Of a stretch of DNA of 64,000 nt, positions 1-6,753 are shown in pieces. Location of the stretch: the NCBI RefSeq assembly GCF_022524485.1, contig NZ_JAKXMK010000020.1:1-64000 (forward strand). Direction: 5' to 3'. Each line of letters opens with the position of its first letter. Position 1 is the first letter of the stretch. The notes beneath the pieces are model-generated. The model was not told the DNA's origin. It saw nothing but the letters and a program-made list of their open reading frames with translations, and searched no databases. The DNA comes from Pseudonocardia alaniniphila (lineage in GTDB: Bacteria > Actinomycetota > Actinomycetes > Mycobacteriales > Pseudonocardiaceae). Position numbers and translations under genes: made by a program.

Positions 1-666
1 GAGATCGGCATCCCGTACTCCGACCCCGTGATGGATGGGCCGACGATTCAGGCGGCCGCGGAGACCGCGTTGCGGGCTGGCACGAAGTTGCGCGACGTGC
101 TCTCCGTCGTCGAGCGGGTGGCCGCCGCGGGTGGTCGCGCAGTGGTGATGACCTATTTCAATCCGGTGTTGCGTTACGGCGTCGAGGCGTTCGCCCGTGA
201 CCTGGCCTCGGCGGGTGGTCTCGGGATGATCACTCCTGACCTCATCCCGGACGAGGCCGCCGACTGGCTGGCCGCCTCCGAGGCGCACGGCCTGGACCGG
301 ATCTTCCTCGTCGCGCCCTCGTCCACCGAGGAGCGCATCGCGCTCACCGCCGCCGCGGGCAGTGGGTTCCTCTACGCCACCTCCACGATGGGTGTCACGG
401 GTGCACGCGACAGTGTTGCCTCGGTTGCTCCGGAGTTGGTTGCGCGGTGTCGTGCGCACACCACGTTGCCGATCGGGGTGGGTCTGGGGGTCCGCTCAGG
501 TGATCAGGCGGCTGAGGTTGCCGCGTTCGCTGACGGGGTGATCGTCGGGTCGGCGTTCGTCACGGCCGCCGAGCAGGGCGGGGCCGAGCAGGTCCGCGCG
601 CTGGCCGCGGAACTGGCCGACGGCGTCCGCCGCACCAACCGCCCGGCAGTGCCCACTCCCGCCTGA
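1..666 (+). CDS. trpA: Tryptophan synthase alpha subunit, 5' partial
   Basis: The alpha subunit cleaves indole-3-glycerol phosphate to indole and glyceraldehyde-3-phosphate in the last step of tryptophan synthesis. The window opens inside the gene. The frame is open from base 1 and reads GIPYSDPVMDGPTIQ, the classic TrpA active-site loop containing the catalytic Asp. It is followed by GMITPDLIPDEA, the FLVAPSSTEERI strand and the C-terminal phosphate-binding GVGLGVRSGDQ...GVIVGSAFV. About 221 residues are visible; the missing N-terminus would be roughly 40-50 residues. The ATG at 28 is internal. The ending and family assignment are secure. trpB is presumably just upstream, outside the window. 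The 3' side runs straight into a 22-bp repeat array. Confidence 0.97.
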   Translation, partial: EIGIPYSDPVMDGPTIQAAAETALRAGTKLRDVLSVVERVAAAGGRAVVMTYFNPVLRYGVEAFARDLASAGGLGMITPDLIPDEAADWLAASEAHGLDRIFLVAPSSTEERIALTAAAGSGFLYATSTMGVTGARDSVASVAPELVARCRAHTTLPIGVGLGVRSGDQAAEVAAFADGVIVGSAFVTAAEQGGAEQVRALAAELADGVRRTNRPAVPTPA

Positions 667-680
667 CGCCCGCGCCCCGC

Positions 681-899
681 GAGTCGCCCGTTTGCGCTGG
701 TGAGCCACGGGGTGCTGCGGGGCGAGTCACTTCGTCGCACCCTGCGAGCCGCCCGTTCCGAACCGGCCGATCGCGGGTCCGGCTCCATGCGCGTCGCGCG
801 CTTCGGCCGGCGATTTGCCGACCTGGCTCCCGCGAGTCGCCGGTTTCGGGCTGGTGAGTTGCGGGTGCCGATTGCACGAGTCGCCCGTTCCCAGCGGGG
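681..899 (+). repeat. Degenerate 22-bp tandem repeats, about ten units (cluster A)
   Basis: This fills most of the 341-bp gap between trpA and lgt. A core resembling GAGTCGCCCGTT recurs with unit starts at about 681, 702, 724, 746, 769, 791, 812, 834, 856 and 878, so the period is 21-23 bp. The units at 681, 746, 834 and 878 are closest to consensus; those at 769, 791 and 812 are strongly decayed. The same repeat, inverted, follows the alanine dehydrogenase gene at 26260-26391, and one unit lies at 61858. No ORF here looks coding. Function unknown. Confidence 0.7.
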
Positions 900-995
900 T
901 CTCGGACGCTTTCGGGGCGGGCGTCGCCCACTTGACGAGTGTCACTCGTGCGGGGCCCGTCCGGCCCGCGCCGACCAGCCCCCCGCACCTGGCGA

Positions 996-1001
996 TACCG
1001 T
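996..1001 (+). promoter_or_regulatory. -10 box of leaderless lgt promoter
   Basis: TACCGT ends 6 nt before the GTG start at 1008, the spacing expected if transcription begins at the start codon. There is no Shine-Dalgarno sequence in between. Confidence 0.5.
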
Positions 1002-1007
1002 GGCGGG

Positions 1008-2012
1008 GTGAGCTCTGCCGTGGCGACCGCCCTGCTGGCCTACATCCCGAGTCCGGACCGCGGGGTGTGGATGCTCGGACCGATCCCGATCCGCGCCTAC
1101 GCGATCTGCATCATCGCCGGAATCATCGTCGCGGTGATGTGGGGCGAACGACGCCTCGTCGCCCGTGGTGGCCAGCCCGGCACGGTCACGGACGTGGCGG
1201 TGTACGCCGTTCCGTTCGGGCTGGTGGGCGGCCGGCTCTACCACGTGGCCACCGACTGGGAGACCTACTTCGGTCCCGGCGGCGACCCGATCGGCGCCCT
1301 GAAGATCTGGCAGGGCGGGCTCGGGATCTGGGGTGCCGTCGCGCTCGGAGCGGTGGGCGCCTGGATCGGCTGCCGACGGCGCGGGGTGCCCCTGCCGTTC
1401 TTCGCCGACGCGGTGGCGCCCGGGATCGTCGTCGCGCAGGCGATCGGCCGGCTGGGCAACTACTTCAACCAGGAGCTCTACGGCGGGCCGACCACGTTGC
1501 CCTGGGGCCTGGAGATCTACAACCGGGTCGACCCGGCCACCGGTGCCCCCGACAGCCTCGGCGGTGTGGCCCTGGACCACACTCCGATCGAGATCGTGCA
1601 CCCGACGTTCCTCTACGAGCTCCTGTGGAACCTGCTCGTCGCCGCCTTCGTGGTGTGGGCCGACCGCCGCTTCCGCCTCGGACACGGCCGCGCGTTCGCA
1701 ACGTACGTCGCCGGCTACACGCTGGGCCGGTTCTTCATCGAGATGGCGCGCACCGACCCGGCCACCCGCGTGTTCGGCGACATCCGCATCAACGTCGTCG
1801 TCGCCGGGGTGGTGTTCATCGGGGCGGTGCTCTACATCGCGCTCGTCCGCAAGCCGCGTGAGGTGCTTGCCGTGCCCGCCGGCGACACACCGGACGGTCC
1901 GGACAGCGAGGACGAGCCCAAGGACACCGCTCCCGCTCCCTCGAAGGCCGACGAGGACGGGCCCGGCGACCGCGACAGGGTGGTGGCCGAACCAGGCGAT
2001 CGCTCGACATGA
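1008..2012 (+). CDS. lgt: Prolipoprotein diacylglyceryl transferase
   Basis: Lgt transfers diacylglycerol from phosphatidylglycerol to the lipobox cysteine of prelipoproteins in the inner membrane. The 334-residue protein has several hydrophobic segments. It carries the Lgt landmarks: GGLGIWGA around residue 105, the signature region GRLGNYFNQELYGG near 147, and the C-terminal RFFIEMARTD. The last ~45 residues are a hydrophilic, acidic, Asp/Pro-rich tail, a common actinobacterial extension. I chose the GTG at 1008 because a TACCGT box lies 6 nt upstream; an in-frame ATG at 939 would add an Arg/Pro-rich stretch unlike Lgt. The stop overlaps the next ATG by 4 bp. Confidence 0.93.
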   Translation: MSSAVATALLAYIPSPDRGVWMLGPIPIRAYAICIIAGIIVAVMWGERRLVARGGQPGTVTDVAVYAVPFGLVGGRLYHVATDWETYFGPGGDPIGALKIWQGGLGIWGAVALGAVGAWIGCRRRGVPLPFFADAVAPGIVVAQAIGRLGNYFNQELYGGPTTLPWGLEIYNRVDPATGAPDSLGGVALDHTPIEIVHPTFLYELLWNLLVAAFVVWADRRFRLGHGRAFATYVAGYTLGRFFIEMARTDPATRVFGDIRINVVVAGVVFIGAVLYIALVRKPREVLAVPAGDTPDGPDSEDEPKDTAPAPSKADEDGPGDRDRVVAEPGDRST

Positions 2013-2647
2013 CGGCGTTCACCGGGTTCGGGGAGGGCGCCGTCGAGTTCTACGACGGGCTCATCGTCGACAACAGCAAGGCCTACTGGAGCGACCAGCG
2101 CGCGCTCTACGAGGCCGACATCCGGACGCCCATGCTGGCGCTGCTCGCCGACCTGGAACCCGAGTTCGGTCCGGGCAAGATCTTCCGGCCGTACCGCGAC
2201 ATCCGGTTCTCCAACGACAAGACCCCGTACAAGACCCACTGCGGCGCCACAGCAGGCCCGTTCTACGTGCAGATCGGCGCCGACGGGCTGATGGTCGCGG
2301 GTGGGCAGTACCAGATGGCGTCGGACCAGGTGGCGCGCTTGCGCGCCGCCGTCGACGACGAGCGGCGCGGTACGGACCTGGAGAAGCGACTCGCGGCGCT
2401 GCGCGCCGACGGGATCACGATCGCGGGGCAGACGCTCAAAACCAGGCCGCGGGGCTTCGATCCGGATCACCCGAGGATCGAGCTGCTGCGCCACAAGTCG
2501 CTCTACGGCTGGCGCAGCTGGCCCCCGGACGACGTGCTGCACGAGTCCGGCACCCTGGAACGAGTGACCTCCGCGTGGCGGGCGCTCCGGCCGCTCAGCG
2601 AGTGGCTGGCCGATCACGTCGGGCCCAGCGACCAACCTCGGCGCTGA
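2009..2647 (+). CDS. DUF2461 family protein
   Basis: The 212-residue protein begins TGFGEGAVEFYDGLIVDNSKAYW and contains FRPYRDIRFSNDKTPYKTHCG and a terminal HKSLYGWRSWPPDD. These are hallmarks of the DUF2461 (TIGR02453) family, whose biochemical function is not established. The ATG overlaps the lgt stop as ATGA, so it is probably translationally coupled to lgt. Length is normal for the family. No signal peptide or membrane segment is visible, so it should be cytoplasmic. Confidence 0.88.
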   Translation: MTAFTGFGEGAVEFYDGLIVDNSKAYWSDQRALYEADIRTPMLALLADLEPEFGPGKIFRPYRDIRFSNDKTPYKTHCGATAGPFYVQIGADGLMVAGGQYQMASDQVARLRAAVDDERRGTDLEKRLAALRADGITIAGQTLKTRPRGFDPDHPRIELLRHKSLYGWRSWPPDDVLHESGTLERVTSAWRALRPLSEWLADHVGPSDQPRR

Positions 2648-2697
2648 CACACCCTCCTGTTCTTCCCCGCGCTTCCTGATCGTTCCAGAACGCGCGC

Positions 2698-2703
2698 TAG
2701 ACT
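2698..2703 (+). promoter_or_regulatory. -10 box of leaderless pyk promoter
   Basis: TAGACT lies exactly 6 nt before the GTG start at 2710. No ribosome binding site is present in those 6 nt, so the mRNA is predicted to be leaderless. No convincing -35 was found. Confidence 0.6.
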
Positions 2704-2709
2704 CCCGAC

Positions 2710-4131
2710 GTGAGCCGTCGCACCAAGATCGTCTGCACCATCGGGCCCGCGACCGCAACTCCCGATCGCATACGGGAGCTCGTGCAGGCCGGTATGGACG
2801 TCGCCCGGTTGAACTTCAGTCACGGCAACCGGGACGACCACAAGCGGGTCTACGAGATGGTGCGGGAGGCCGCGGATGCCGAGGGCCATGCCGTCGGCAT
2901 CATGGGTGACCTACAGGGCCCCAAGATCCGCCTCGGTCGCTTCGCCACCGGTCCGGTCGAGTGGCGCACCGGCGAGGAGGTGCGGATCACCGTCGACGAG
3001 GTCGCAGGCACCCACGACCGCGTCTCCACCACATACAAGGGCCTGGCCAACGACGCTCGGCCGGACGACCGCCTGCTCGTCGACGACGGCAAGGTCGGTC
3101 TGCGGGTCGTGGGCGTGGACGGCCTCGACGTCGTCTGCCGCGTCACCGAGGGCGGTCCCGTCAGCGACAACAAGGGCATCTCGCTGCCCGGCATGAACGT
3201 GTCGGTGCCGGCGCTCACCGACAAGGACTGTTCCGATCTGGAGTTCGCGCTCGACCTGCGCGTCGACTCGATCGCGCTCTCCTTCGTGCGGAGCCCGGCC
3301 GACATCGACCTCGCCCACAAGATCATGGACAGCCGCGGGGCGCGCCTCCCGGTGATCGCCAAGCTCGAGAAGCCGGAGGCCGTCGACAACCTCGAGGCCA
3401 TCGTGCTCGCCTTCGACGCCGTGATGGTTGCGCGCGGCGACCTCGGCGTCGAGCTGCCCCTGGAGCACGTGCCGCTCGTCCAGAAGCGCGCCATCCAGAT
3501 CGCTCGCGAGAACGCCAAGCCGGTCATCGTCGCCACGCAGATGCTCGAGTCGATGATCACCAACTCGCGCCCCACCCGCGCGGAGGCGTCCGACGTCGCC
3601 AATGCCGTGCTCGACGGCGCCGACTGCGTGATGCTCTCCGGTGAGACGAGCGTCGGGCGCTACCCGATCAAGTCGGTGCGCACGATGGCCCAGATCGTCG
3701 AGGCCGTGGAGGACGGGCCGGTCAACGTCCCGCCGCTCAACCACGTGCCGCGCACCAAGCGGGGCGTTCTCTCCTACGCCGCCCGCGACATCGGGGAGCG
3801 GCTGTCGGCGCGGGCGCTGGTGGCCTTCACGCAGTCCGGCGACACCGTGCGGCGGCTGGCCCGCCTGCACACGCGGCTGCCGCTGCTCGCGTTCACCCCC
3901 GCCCCGGAGGTGCGCAGCCAGCTGGCGATGAGCTGGGGCGTCGAGACCTTCCTCGTCGACTACGTCGAGTCCACCGACGCGATGGTCCGCCAGGTCGACC
4001 AGGCCATGCTGTCGATCGAGCGCTTCCAGCCCGGCGACCTCGTCGTCATCGTCGCCGGCTCGCCTCCCGGCACCGTCGGCTCCACCAACCTCATCCGGGT
4101 CCACCGCCTGGGCGAGGAGGACCACGCCTGA
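2710..4131 (+). CDS. pyk: Pyruvate kinase
   Basis: Pyruvate kinase converts phosphoenolpyruvate and ADP to pyruvate and ATP in glycolysis. The 473-residue protein begins RRTKIVCTIGPA, with NFSHG soon after. It carries the active-site block VMVARGDLGVELP near residue 237, the MLESMI...TRAEASDVANAVLDGAD region and the GETSVGRYP segment. Length and order of the A, B and C domains are standard. The GTG start at 2710 fits a TAGACT box 6 nt upstream. The stop codon is nested with the start of the downstream acetyltransferase (CTGA). Confidence 0.97.
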   Translation: MSRRTKIVCTIGPATATPDRIRELVQAGMDVARLNFSHGNRDDHKRVYEMVREAADAEGHAVGIMGDLQGPKIRLGRFATGPVEWRTGEEVRITVDEVAGTHDRVSTTYKGLANDARPDDRLLVDDGKVGLRVVGVDGLDVVCRVTEGGPVSDNKGISLPGMNVSVPALTDKDCSDLEFALDLRVDSIALSFVRSPADIDLAHKIMDSRGARLPVIAKLEKPEAVDNLEAIVLAFDAVMVARGDLGVELPLEHVPLVQKRAIQIARENAKPVIVATQMLESMITNSRPTRAEASDVANAVLDGADCVMLSGETSVGRYPIKSVRTMAQIVEAVEDGPVNVPPLNHVPRTKRGVLSYAARDIGERLSARALVAFTQSGDTVRRLARLHTRLPLLAFTPAPEVRSQLAMSWGVETFLVDYVESTDAMVRQVDQAMLSIERFQPGDLVVIVAGSPPGTVGSTNLIRVHRLGEEDHA

Positions 4132-4658
4132 TCACCGTCCACCGTCTCGCCCCCGACCACTGGGAGTGCTTGCGCGACCTTCGGTTGGCGGCACTGGGCG
4201 AGGCTCCCTACGCGTTCGCATCCACCGTCGAGCGGGAGCGCGACAACTCGCCGGAGCAGTGGCGCGAGCGGCTTCAGCGCAACGCGTGGTTCGTCGCTTG
4301 CGTGGACGACCAGCCGGCCGGTCTCGTGGCCGGCACCACCTGGCCCGATGAGGATCCGAACCGGCGGCACCTGATCTCGATGTGGGTGCGGCCGTCCCAC
4401 CGGGGCCTCGGTATTGCGGCGCAGCTGATCGCCGCCGTCCGTGACTGGGCGGCCGACGCCGGGGCCCACGAGCTGGAGCTGTGGGTCGCCGACGGCAACC
4501 AGGCAGCGGTCAGGACGTACGCGAGCGCGGGCTTCGTCGCCACCGGTCGACGTCAGCCGCTGCCGAGCAACCCCGCCGTCGGTGAGGAGATGTGGGTGCT
4601 GGACATCACCACAGCCCACCGTGCGCAACCACACGAAGCGGCTGAGTTTCCCGGCTGA
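4128..4658 (+). CDS. GNAT family N-acetyltransferase, probable CTG start
   Basis: A GCN5-related acetyltransferase of about 176 residues; substrate unknown. The acetyl-CoA-binding motif A is seen as SMWVRPSHRGLGIAAQLI (canonical R/Q-x-x-G-x-G/A), followed by ELWVADGNQAAVRTYASAGF, the typical C-terminal strand and helix. The TTG at 4170 would delete the first beta strand (TVHRLAPDHWECLRDL). The frame extends to a CTG at 4128-4130 that overlaps the pyk stop (CTGA) and has GAGGAGG at 4114-4120, 7 nt upstream. I therefore call a CTG start with coupling to pyk; the start is inference, the family is not. Confidence 0.85.
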   Translation: MITVHRLAPDHWECLRDLRLAALGEAPYAFASTVERERDNSPEQWRERLQRNAWFVACVDDQPAGLVAGTTWPDEDPNRRHLISMWVRPSHRGLGIAAQLIAAVRDWAADAGAHELELWVADGNQAAVRTYASAGFVATGRRQPLPSNPAVGEEMWVLDITTAHRAQPHEAAEFPG

Positions 4659-4670
4659 GAGGATGCCGGG

Positions 4671-5576
4671 ATGACCAGTTCCTCCACGACCCCCGCGCCC
4701 GAGACGGCCGACGACAGCGCGATGCGCGGCCAGGTCGTGCTGGACGAGCTGGTGAAGCTGCTCGATCTCGAACAGCTCGAGGTCAACCTCTTCCGCGGGG
4801 TGAGCCCGCCGCAGAGCCCCACCCGCGTCTTCGGCGGCCAGGTGGCCGGGCAGGCCCTGGTCGCGGCGGGGCGCACGGTGCCCCCGGACCGCGGCGTCCA
4901 CTCGCTGCAGGCCTACTTCATCCGGCCTGGCGACCCCCGCGTTCCGATCATCTACGAGGCCGAACGCGTCCGCGACGGCCGCTCGTTCACCACCCGCCGG
5001 GTGCTCGCGATCCAGCACGGCGAACCGATCTTCTCGCTCTCGGCGTCGTTCCAGTTGCCGCAGGAGGGCCTGGAGCACAGTGACCCCGCCCCGTCCGGTG
5101 TCCCGGACCCGGAGTCCCTGCCCGACATCGCGGACCGCACCGCCCGCGGCGAGAACGCGGGCTGGGTGGGCCGCGTCCCCCGGCCGATCGACATGCGGTT
5201 CGTCGACGAGCCGGCCTGGTCGTCCCGCCGTCGCCCGTCGGACGAGCCGGTGCGGGTGTGGATGCGCGCCGACGGCGAACTCCCCGACGACCCCCTGCTG
5301 CACGTCTGCCTGCTGACCTACGCCAGCGACATGACCCTCCTCGGCTCGGTGGTGGCCCGCCATGACCTCGCCTCGGTCAGGGTGCAGATGGCGAGCCTGG
5401 ACCACGCCATGTGGTTCCACCGCCCGTTCCGCGCCGACGACTGGCTGCTCTACACCTGCTACTCACCCACCGCCTCCGGCTCCCGCGGCCTCGCCACCGG
5501 CCGCTTCACCAGCCGGGACGGCCAGCTGGTCGCCACCACGGTGCAGGAGGGCCTGCTGCGGCTGCCGCGGAAGTAG
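4671..5576 (+). CDS. tesB: Acyl-CoA thioesterase II (TesB type)
   Basis: It hydrolyses acyl-CoA to free fatty acid and CoA. The 301-residue length and two hot-dog halves fit TesB. The first half has PTRVFGGQVAGQALVAAGRTV and HSLQAYFIRPGD. The second has VCLLTYASDMTLLGS, with the catalytic Asp, and AMWFHRPFRADDWLLY, ending in the conserved TTVQEGLLR. A GAGAGG motif precedes the ATG by a normal distance. It lies 12 bp after the acetyltransferase and probably shares its transcript. Substrate range cannot be read from sequence. Confidence 0.92.
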   Translation: MTSSSTTPAPETADDSAMRGQVVLDELVKLLDLEQLEVNLFRGVSPPQSPTRVFGGQVAGQALVAAGRTVPPDRGVHSLQAYFIRPGDPRVPIIYEAERVRDGRSFTTRRVLAIQHGEPIFSLSASFQLPQEGLEHSDPAPSGVPDPESLPDIADRTARGENAGWVGRVPRPIDMRFVDEPAWSSRRRPSDEPVRVWMRADGELPDDPLLHVCLLTYASDMTLLGSVVARHDLASVRVQMASLDHAMWFHRPFRADDWLLYTCYSPTASGSRGLATGRFTSRDGQLVATTVQEGLLRLPRK

Positions 5577-5596
5577 GCGGGGCGGCCGCCGGCCCG

Positions 5597-5656
5597 CGAC
5601 ATGGACACATATCGCTGATCGTCAGCGCTTGCATTCCGCGTCAGGTGTCCATGTCG
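5597..5656. repeat. 12-bp perfect inverted repeat enclosing a second hairpin
   Basis: CGACATGGACAC (5597-5608) and its exact reverse complement (5645-5656) flank a 36-nt loop. The loop itself contains CGCTGA/TCAGCG with a 3-nt loop (5613-5627). It lies downstream of tesB and upstream of the lipoprotein gene. It may be a terminator, an operator or a structured RNA; there is no T-tract. Confidence 0.6.
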
Positions 5657-5700
5657 GGTCGGGATGAGCGCAAAGTGATCTTTCATGGGCATCGAGCCGC

Positions 5701-5706
5701 TACGGT
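5701..5706 (+). promoter_or_regulatory. -10 box of leaderless lipoprotein promoter
   Basis: TACGGT lies 6 nt before the GTG at 5713, the same geometry as pyk, lgt, mdh and dxs in this window. Confidence 0.5.
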
Positions 5707-5712
5707 CCTCCC

Positions 5713-6285
5713 GTGCGACGGGTGTGGGGGGCGCTGCTGGTTGCAGCGGCGGTGCTTGTCGGGGGTTGTTCGGATGGGGGCGGGCCAGTCGCGCCGGTGG
5801 AGCCGAGCGGGATACAGCTCCCGCCGCGTCCGCGGGACGTGCGGATCGACGGCGTGGACCCGTGCTCGCTGCTGACGGAAGAGCAGCGGGCTGACCTGGG
5901 ACTCGACGGGCGACCGGTGTTCGACTCGGCGCTCTCAGAGCTATATCCAGGGGACGTGCCAGCATGCGCGATACGAGGATTCGATCCCCGTGCGGTTCTG
6001 GCGGGTGTGAGCGTCGTGACGACTGCGGGCGTTGAACTGTTCACGTCGCGTGAGTTGGCGTTGAAGCTGGAGCCGGTTGTGGTCCACGGTTTTCCGGGCC
6101 TGGTGGCGGTGCCAACGGGATTCACCGAATGGTGCGGTGTGATTGTTGATGTCGCGCCTGGCCAGCTGCTCGACATTCACTTCGCTGATGGCGGTCGTCA
6201 GCCACCGATCCCGCAACTTCAGCTTTGTAAGGATGCCCAGGCGGTGGCTGACGCTGTCGTGACGACATTGCTGGCGTCGCGCTAA
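5713..6285 (+). CDS. DUF3558 family lipoprotein
   Basis: A 190-residue exported lipoprotein. A short basic start (MRRVWG) and hydrophobic stretch lead to the lipobox VGGC with Cys19, followed by a flexible Gly/Pro-rich linker. The body contains VDPCSLLTEEQRADLGL, typical of DUF3558, and a conserved WCGVIVDVAPGQLLDIHF strand. DUF3558 proteins are actinobacterial, often near ESX/PPE genes, and have no defined function. Here it precedes the PPE-type pair by 132 bp. The GTG start fits a TACGGT box 6 nt upstream. It would be a substrate of Lgt, encoded at 1008-2012. Confidence 0.8.
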   Translation: MRRVWGALLVAAAVLVGGCSDGGGPVAPVEPSGIQLPPRPRDVRIDGVDPCSLLTEEQRADLGLDGRPVFDSALSELYPGDVPACAIRGFDPRAVLAGVSVVTTAGVELFTSRELALKLEPVVVHGFPGLVAVPTGFTEWCGVIVDVAPGQLLDIHFADGGRQPPIPQLQLCKDAQAVADAVVTTLLASR

Positions 6286-6375
6286 GCCGGGTTGTGCTCT
6301 GAGCATCCGACCCGGCCCCGTTCGCGATCGCACACGATCCAGCCGTACTCGCTCCCGCTCCGGGCCGTCGGCTCT

Positions 6376-6381
6376 TATGGT
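6376..6381 (+). promoter_or_regulatory. Probable -10 box for the PPE-type pair
   Basis: TATGGT lies about 36 nt upstream of the ATG at 6418. That gene also has a GAGGAG ribosome binding site, so this would be a leadered transcript. No clear -35. Confidence 0.4.
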
Positions 6382-6417
6382 CCTCCGAGGAGCTCTCCCG
6401 GGACCTGAGGAGCTTGG

Positions 6418-6753
6418 ATGCCTGGAATCCACCCGCCCGTCACGCTTCAGCTGGAACCACACGCGATCCCGGCGGTGCGAGTGGCGTTCGAGGAAGCACT
6501 CGTTGAGCTAGGTCATCAGCTCATCCGCCTGCGACTGGCTGGCGTCATTCCGGGACCATGGCTCGGCGATCCGATCAGCGCTGACGTCGTCGACTACTAC
6601 CACGCACGTGTCATGGACGCCCCGGACGGCCCGTATGCGGCACTGCGGGCGTACGAGGTCGAGCTGACAAAAGTGCGCGACAACCTGCAAATTCTCGAGG
6701 ACCACTACCGCCGCACCGAGGGCGAGAACGCGGCCTTGTGGGGGCGGTTGTGA
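6418..6753 (+). CDS. Small helical protein, probable ESX/PPE partner
   Basis: A 111-residue protein without signal peptide or membrane segment. Heptad-like stretches (EEALVELGHQLIRLRLAGV, then YEVELTKVRDNLQILEDHYRR) suggest a helical hairpin, as in WXG100/PE-type partners, but I do not see the WXG motif. GAGGAG precedes the ATG at normal spacing. Its TGA overlaps the GTG of the PPE-type gene, so the two are translationally coupled and probably form a complex. I do not recognise a named family; the role is inferred from position. Confidence 0.6.
   Translation: MPGIHPPVTLQLEPHAIPAVRVAFEEALVELGHQLIRLRLAGVIPGPWLGDPISADVVDYYHARVMDAPDGPYAALRAYEVELTKVRDNLQILEDHYRRTEGENAALWGRL

Noticed and set aside
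560..988. ORFs of 70-142 residues across the trpA-lgt gap
   Set aside because: They run through the 22-bp tandem repeats and overlap trpA; Arg/Gly/Pro-rich with no ribosome binding site.
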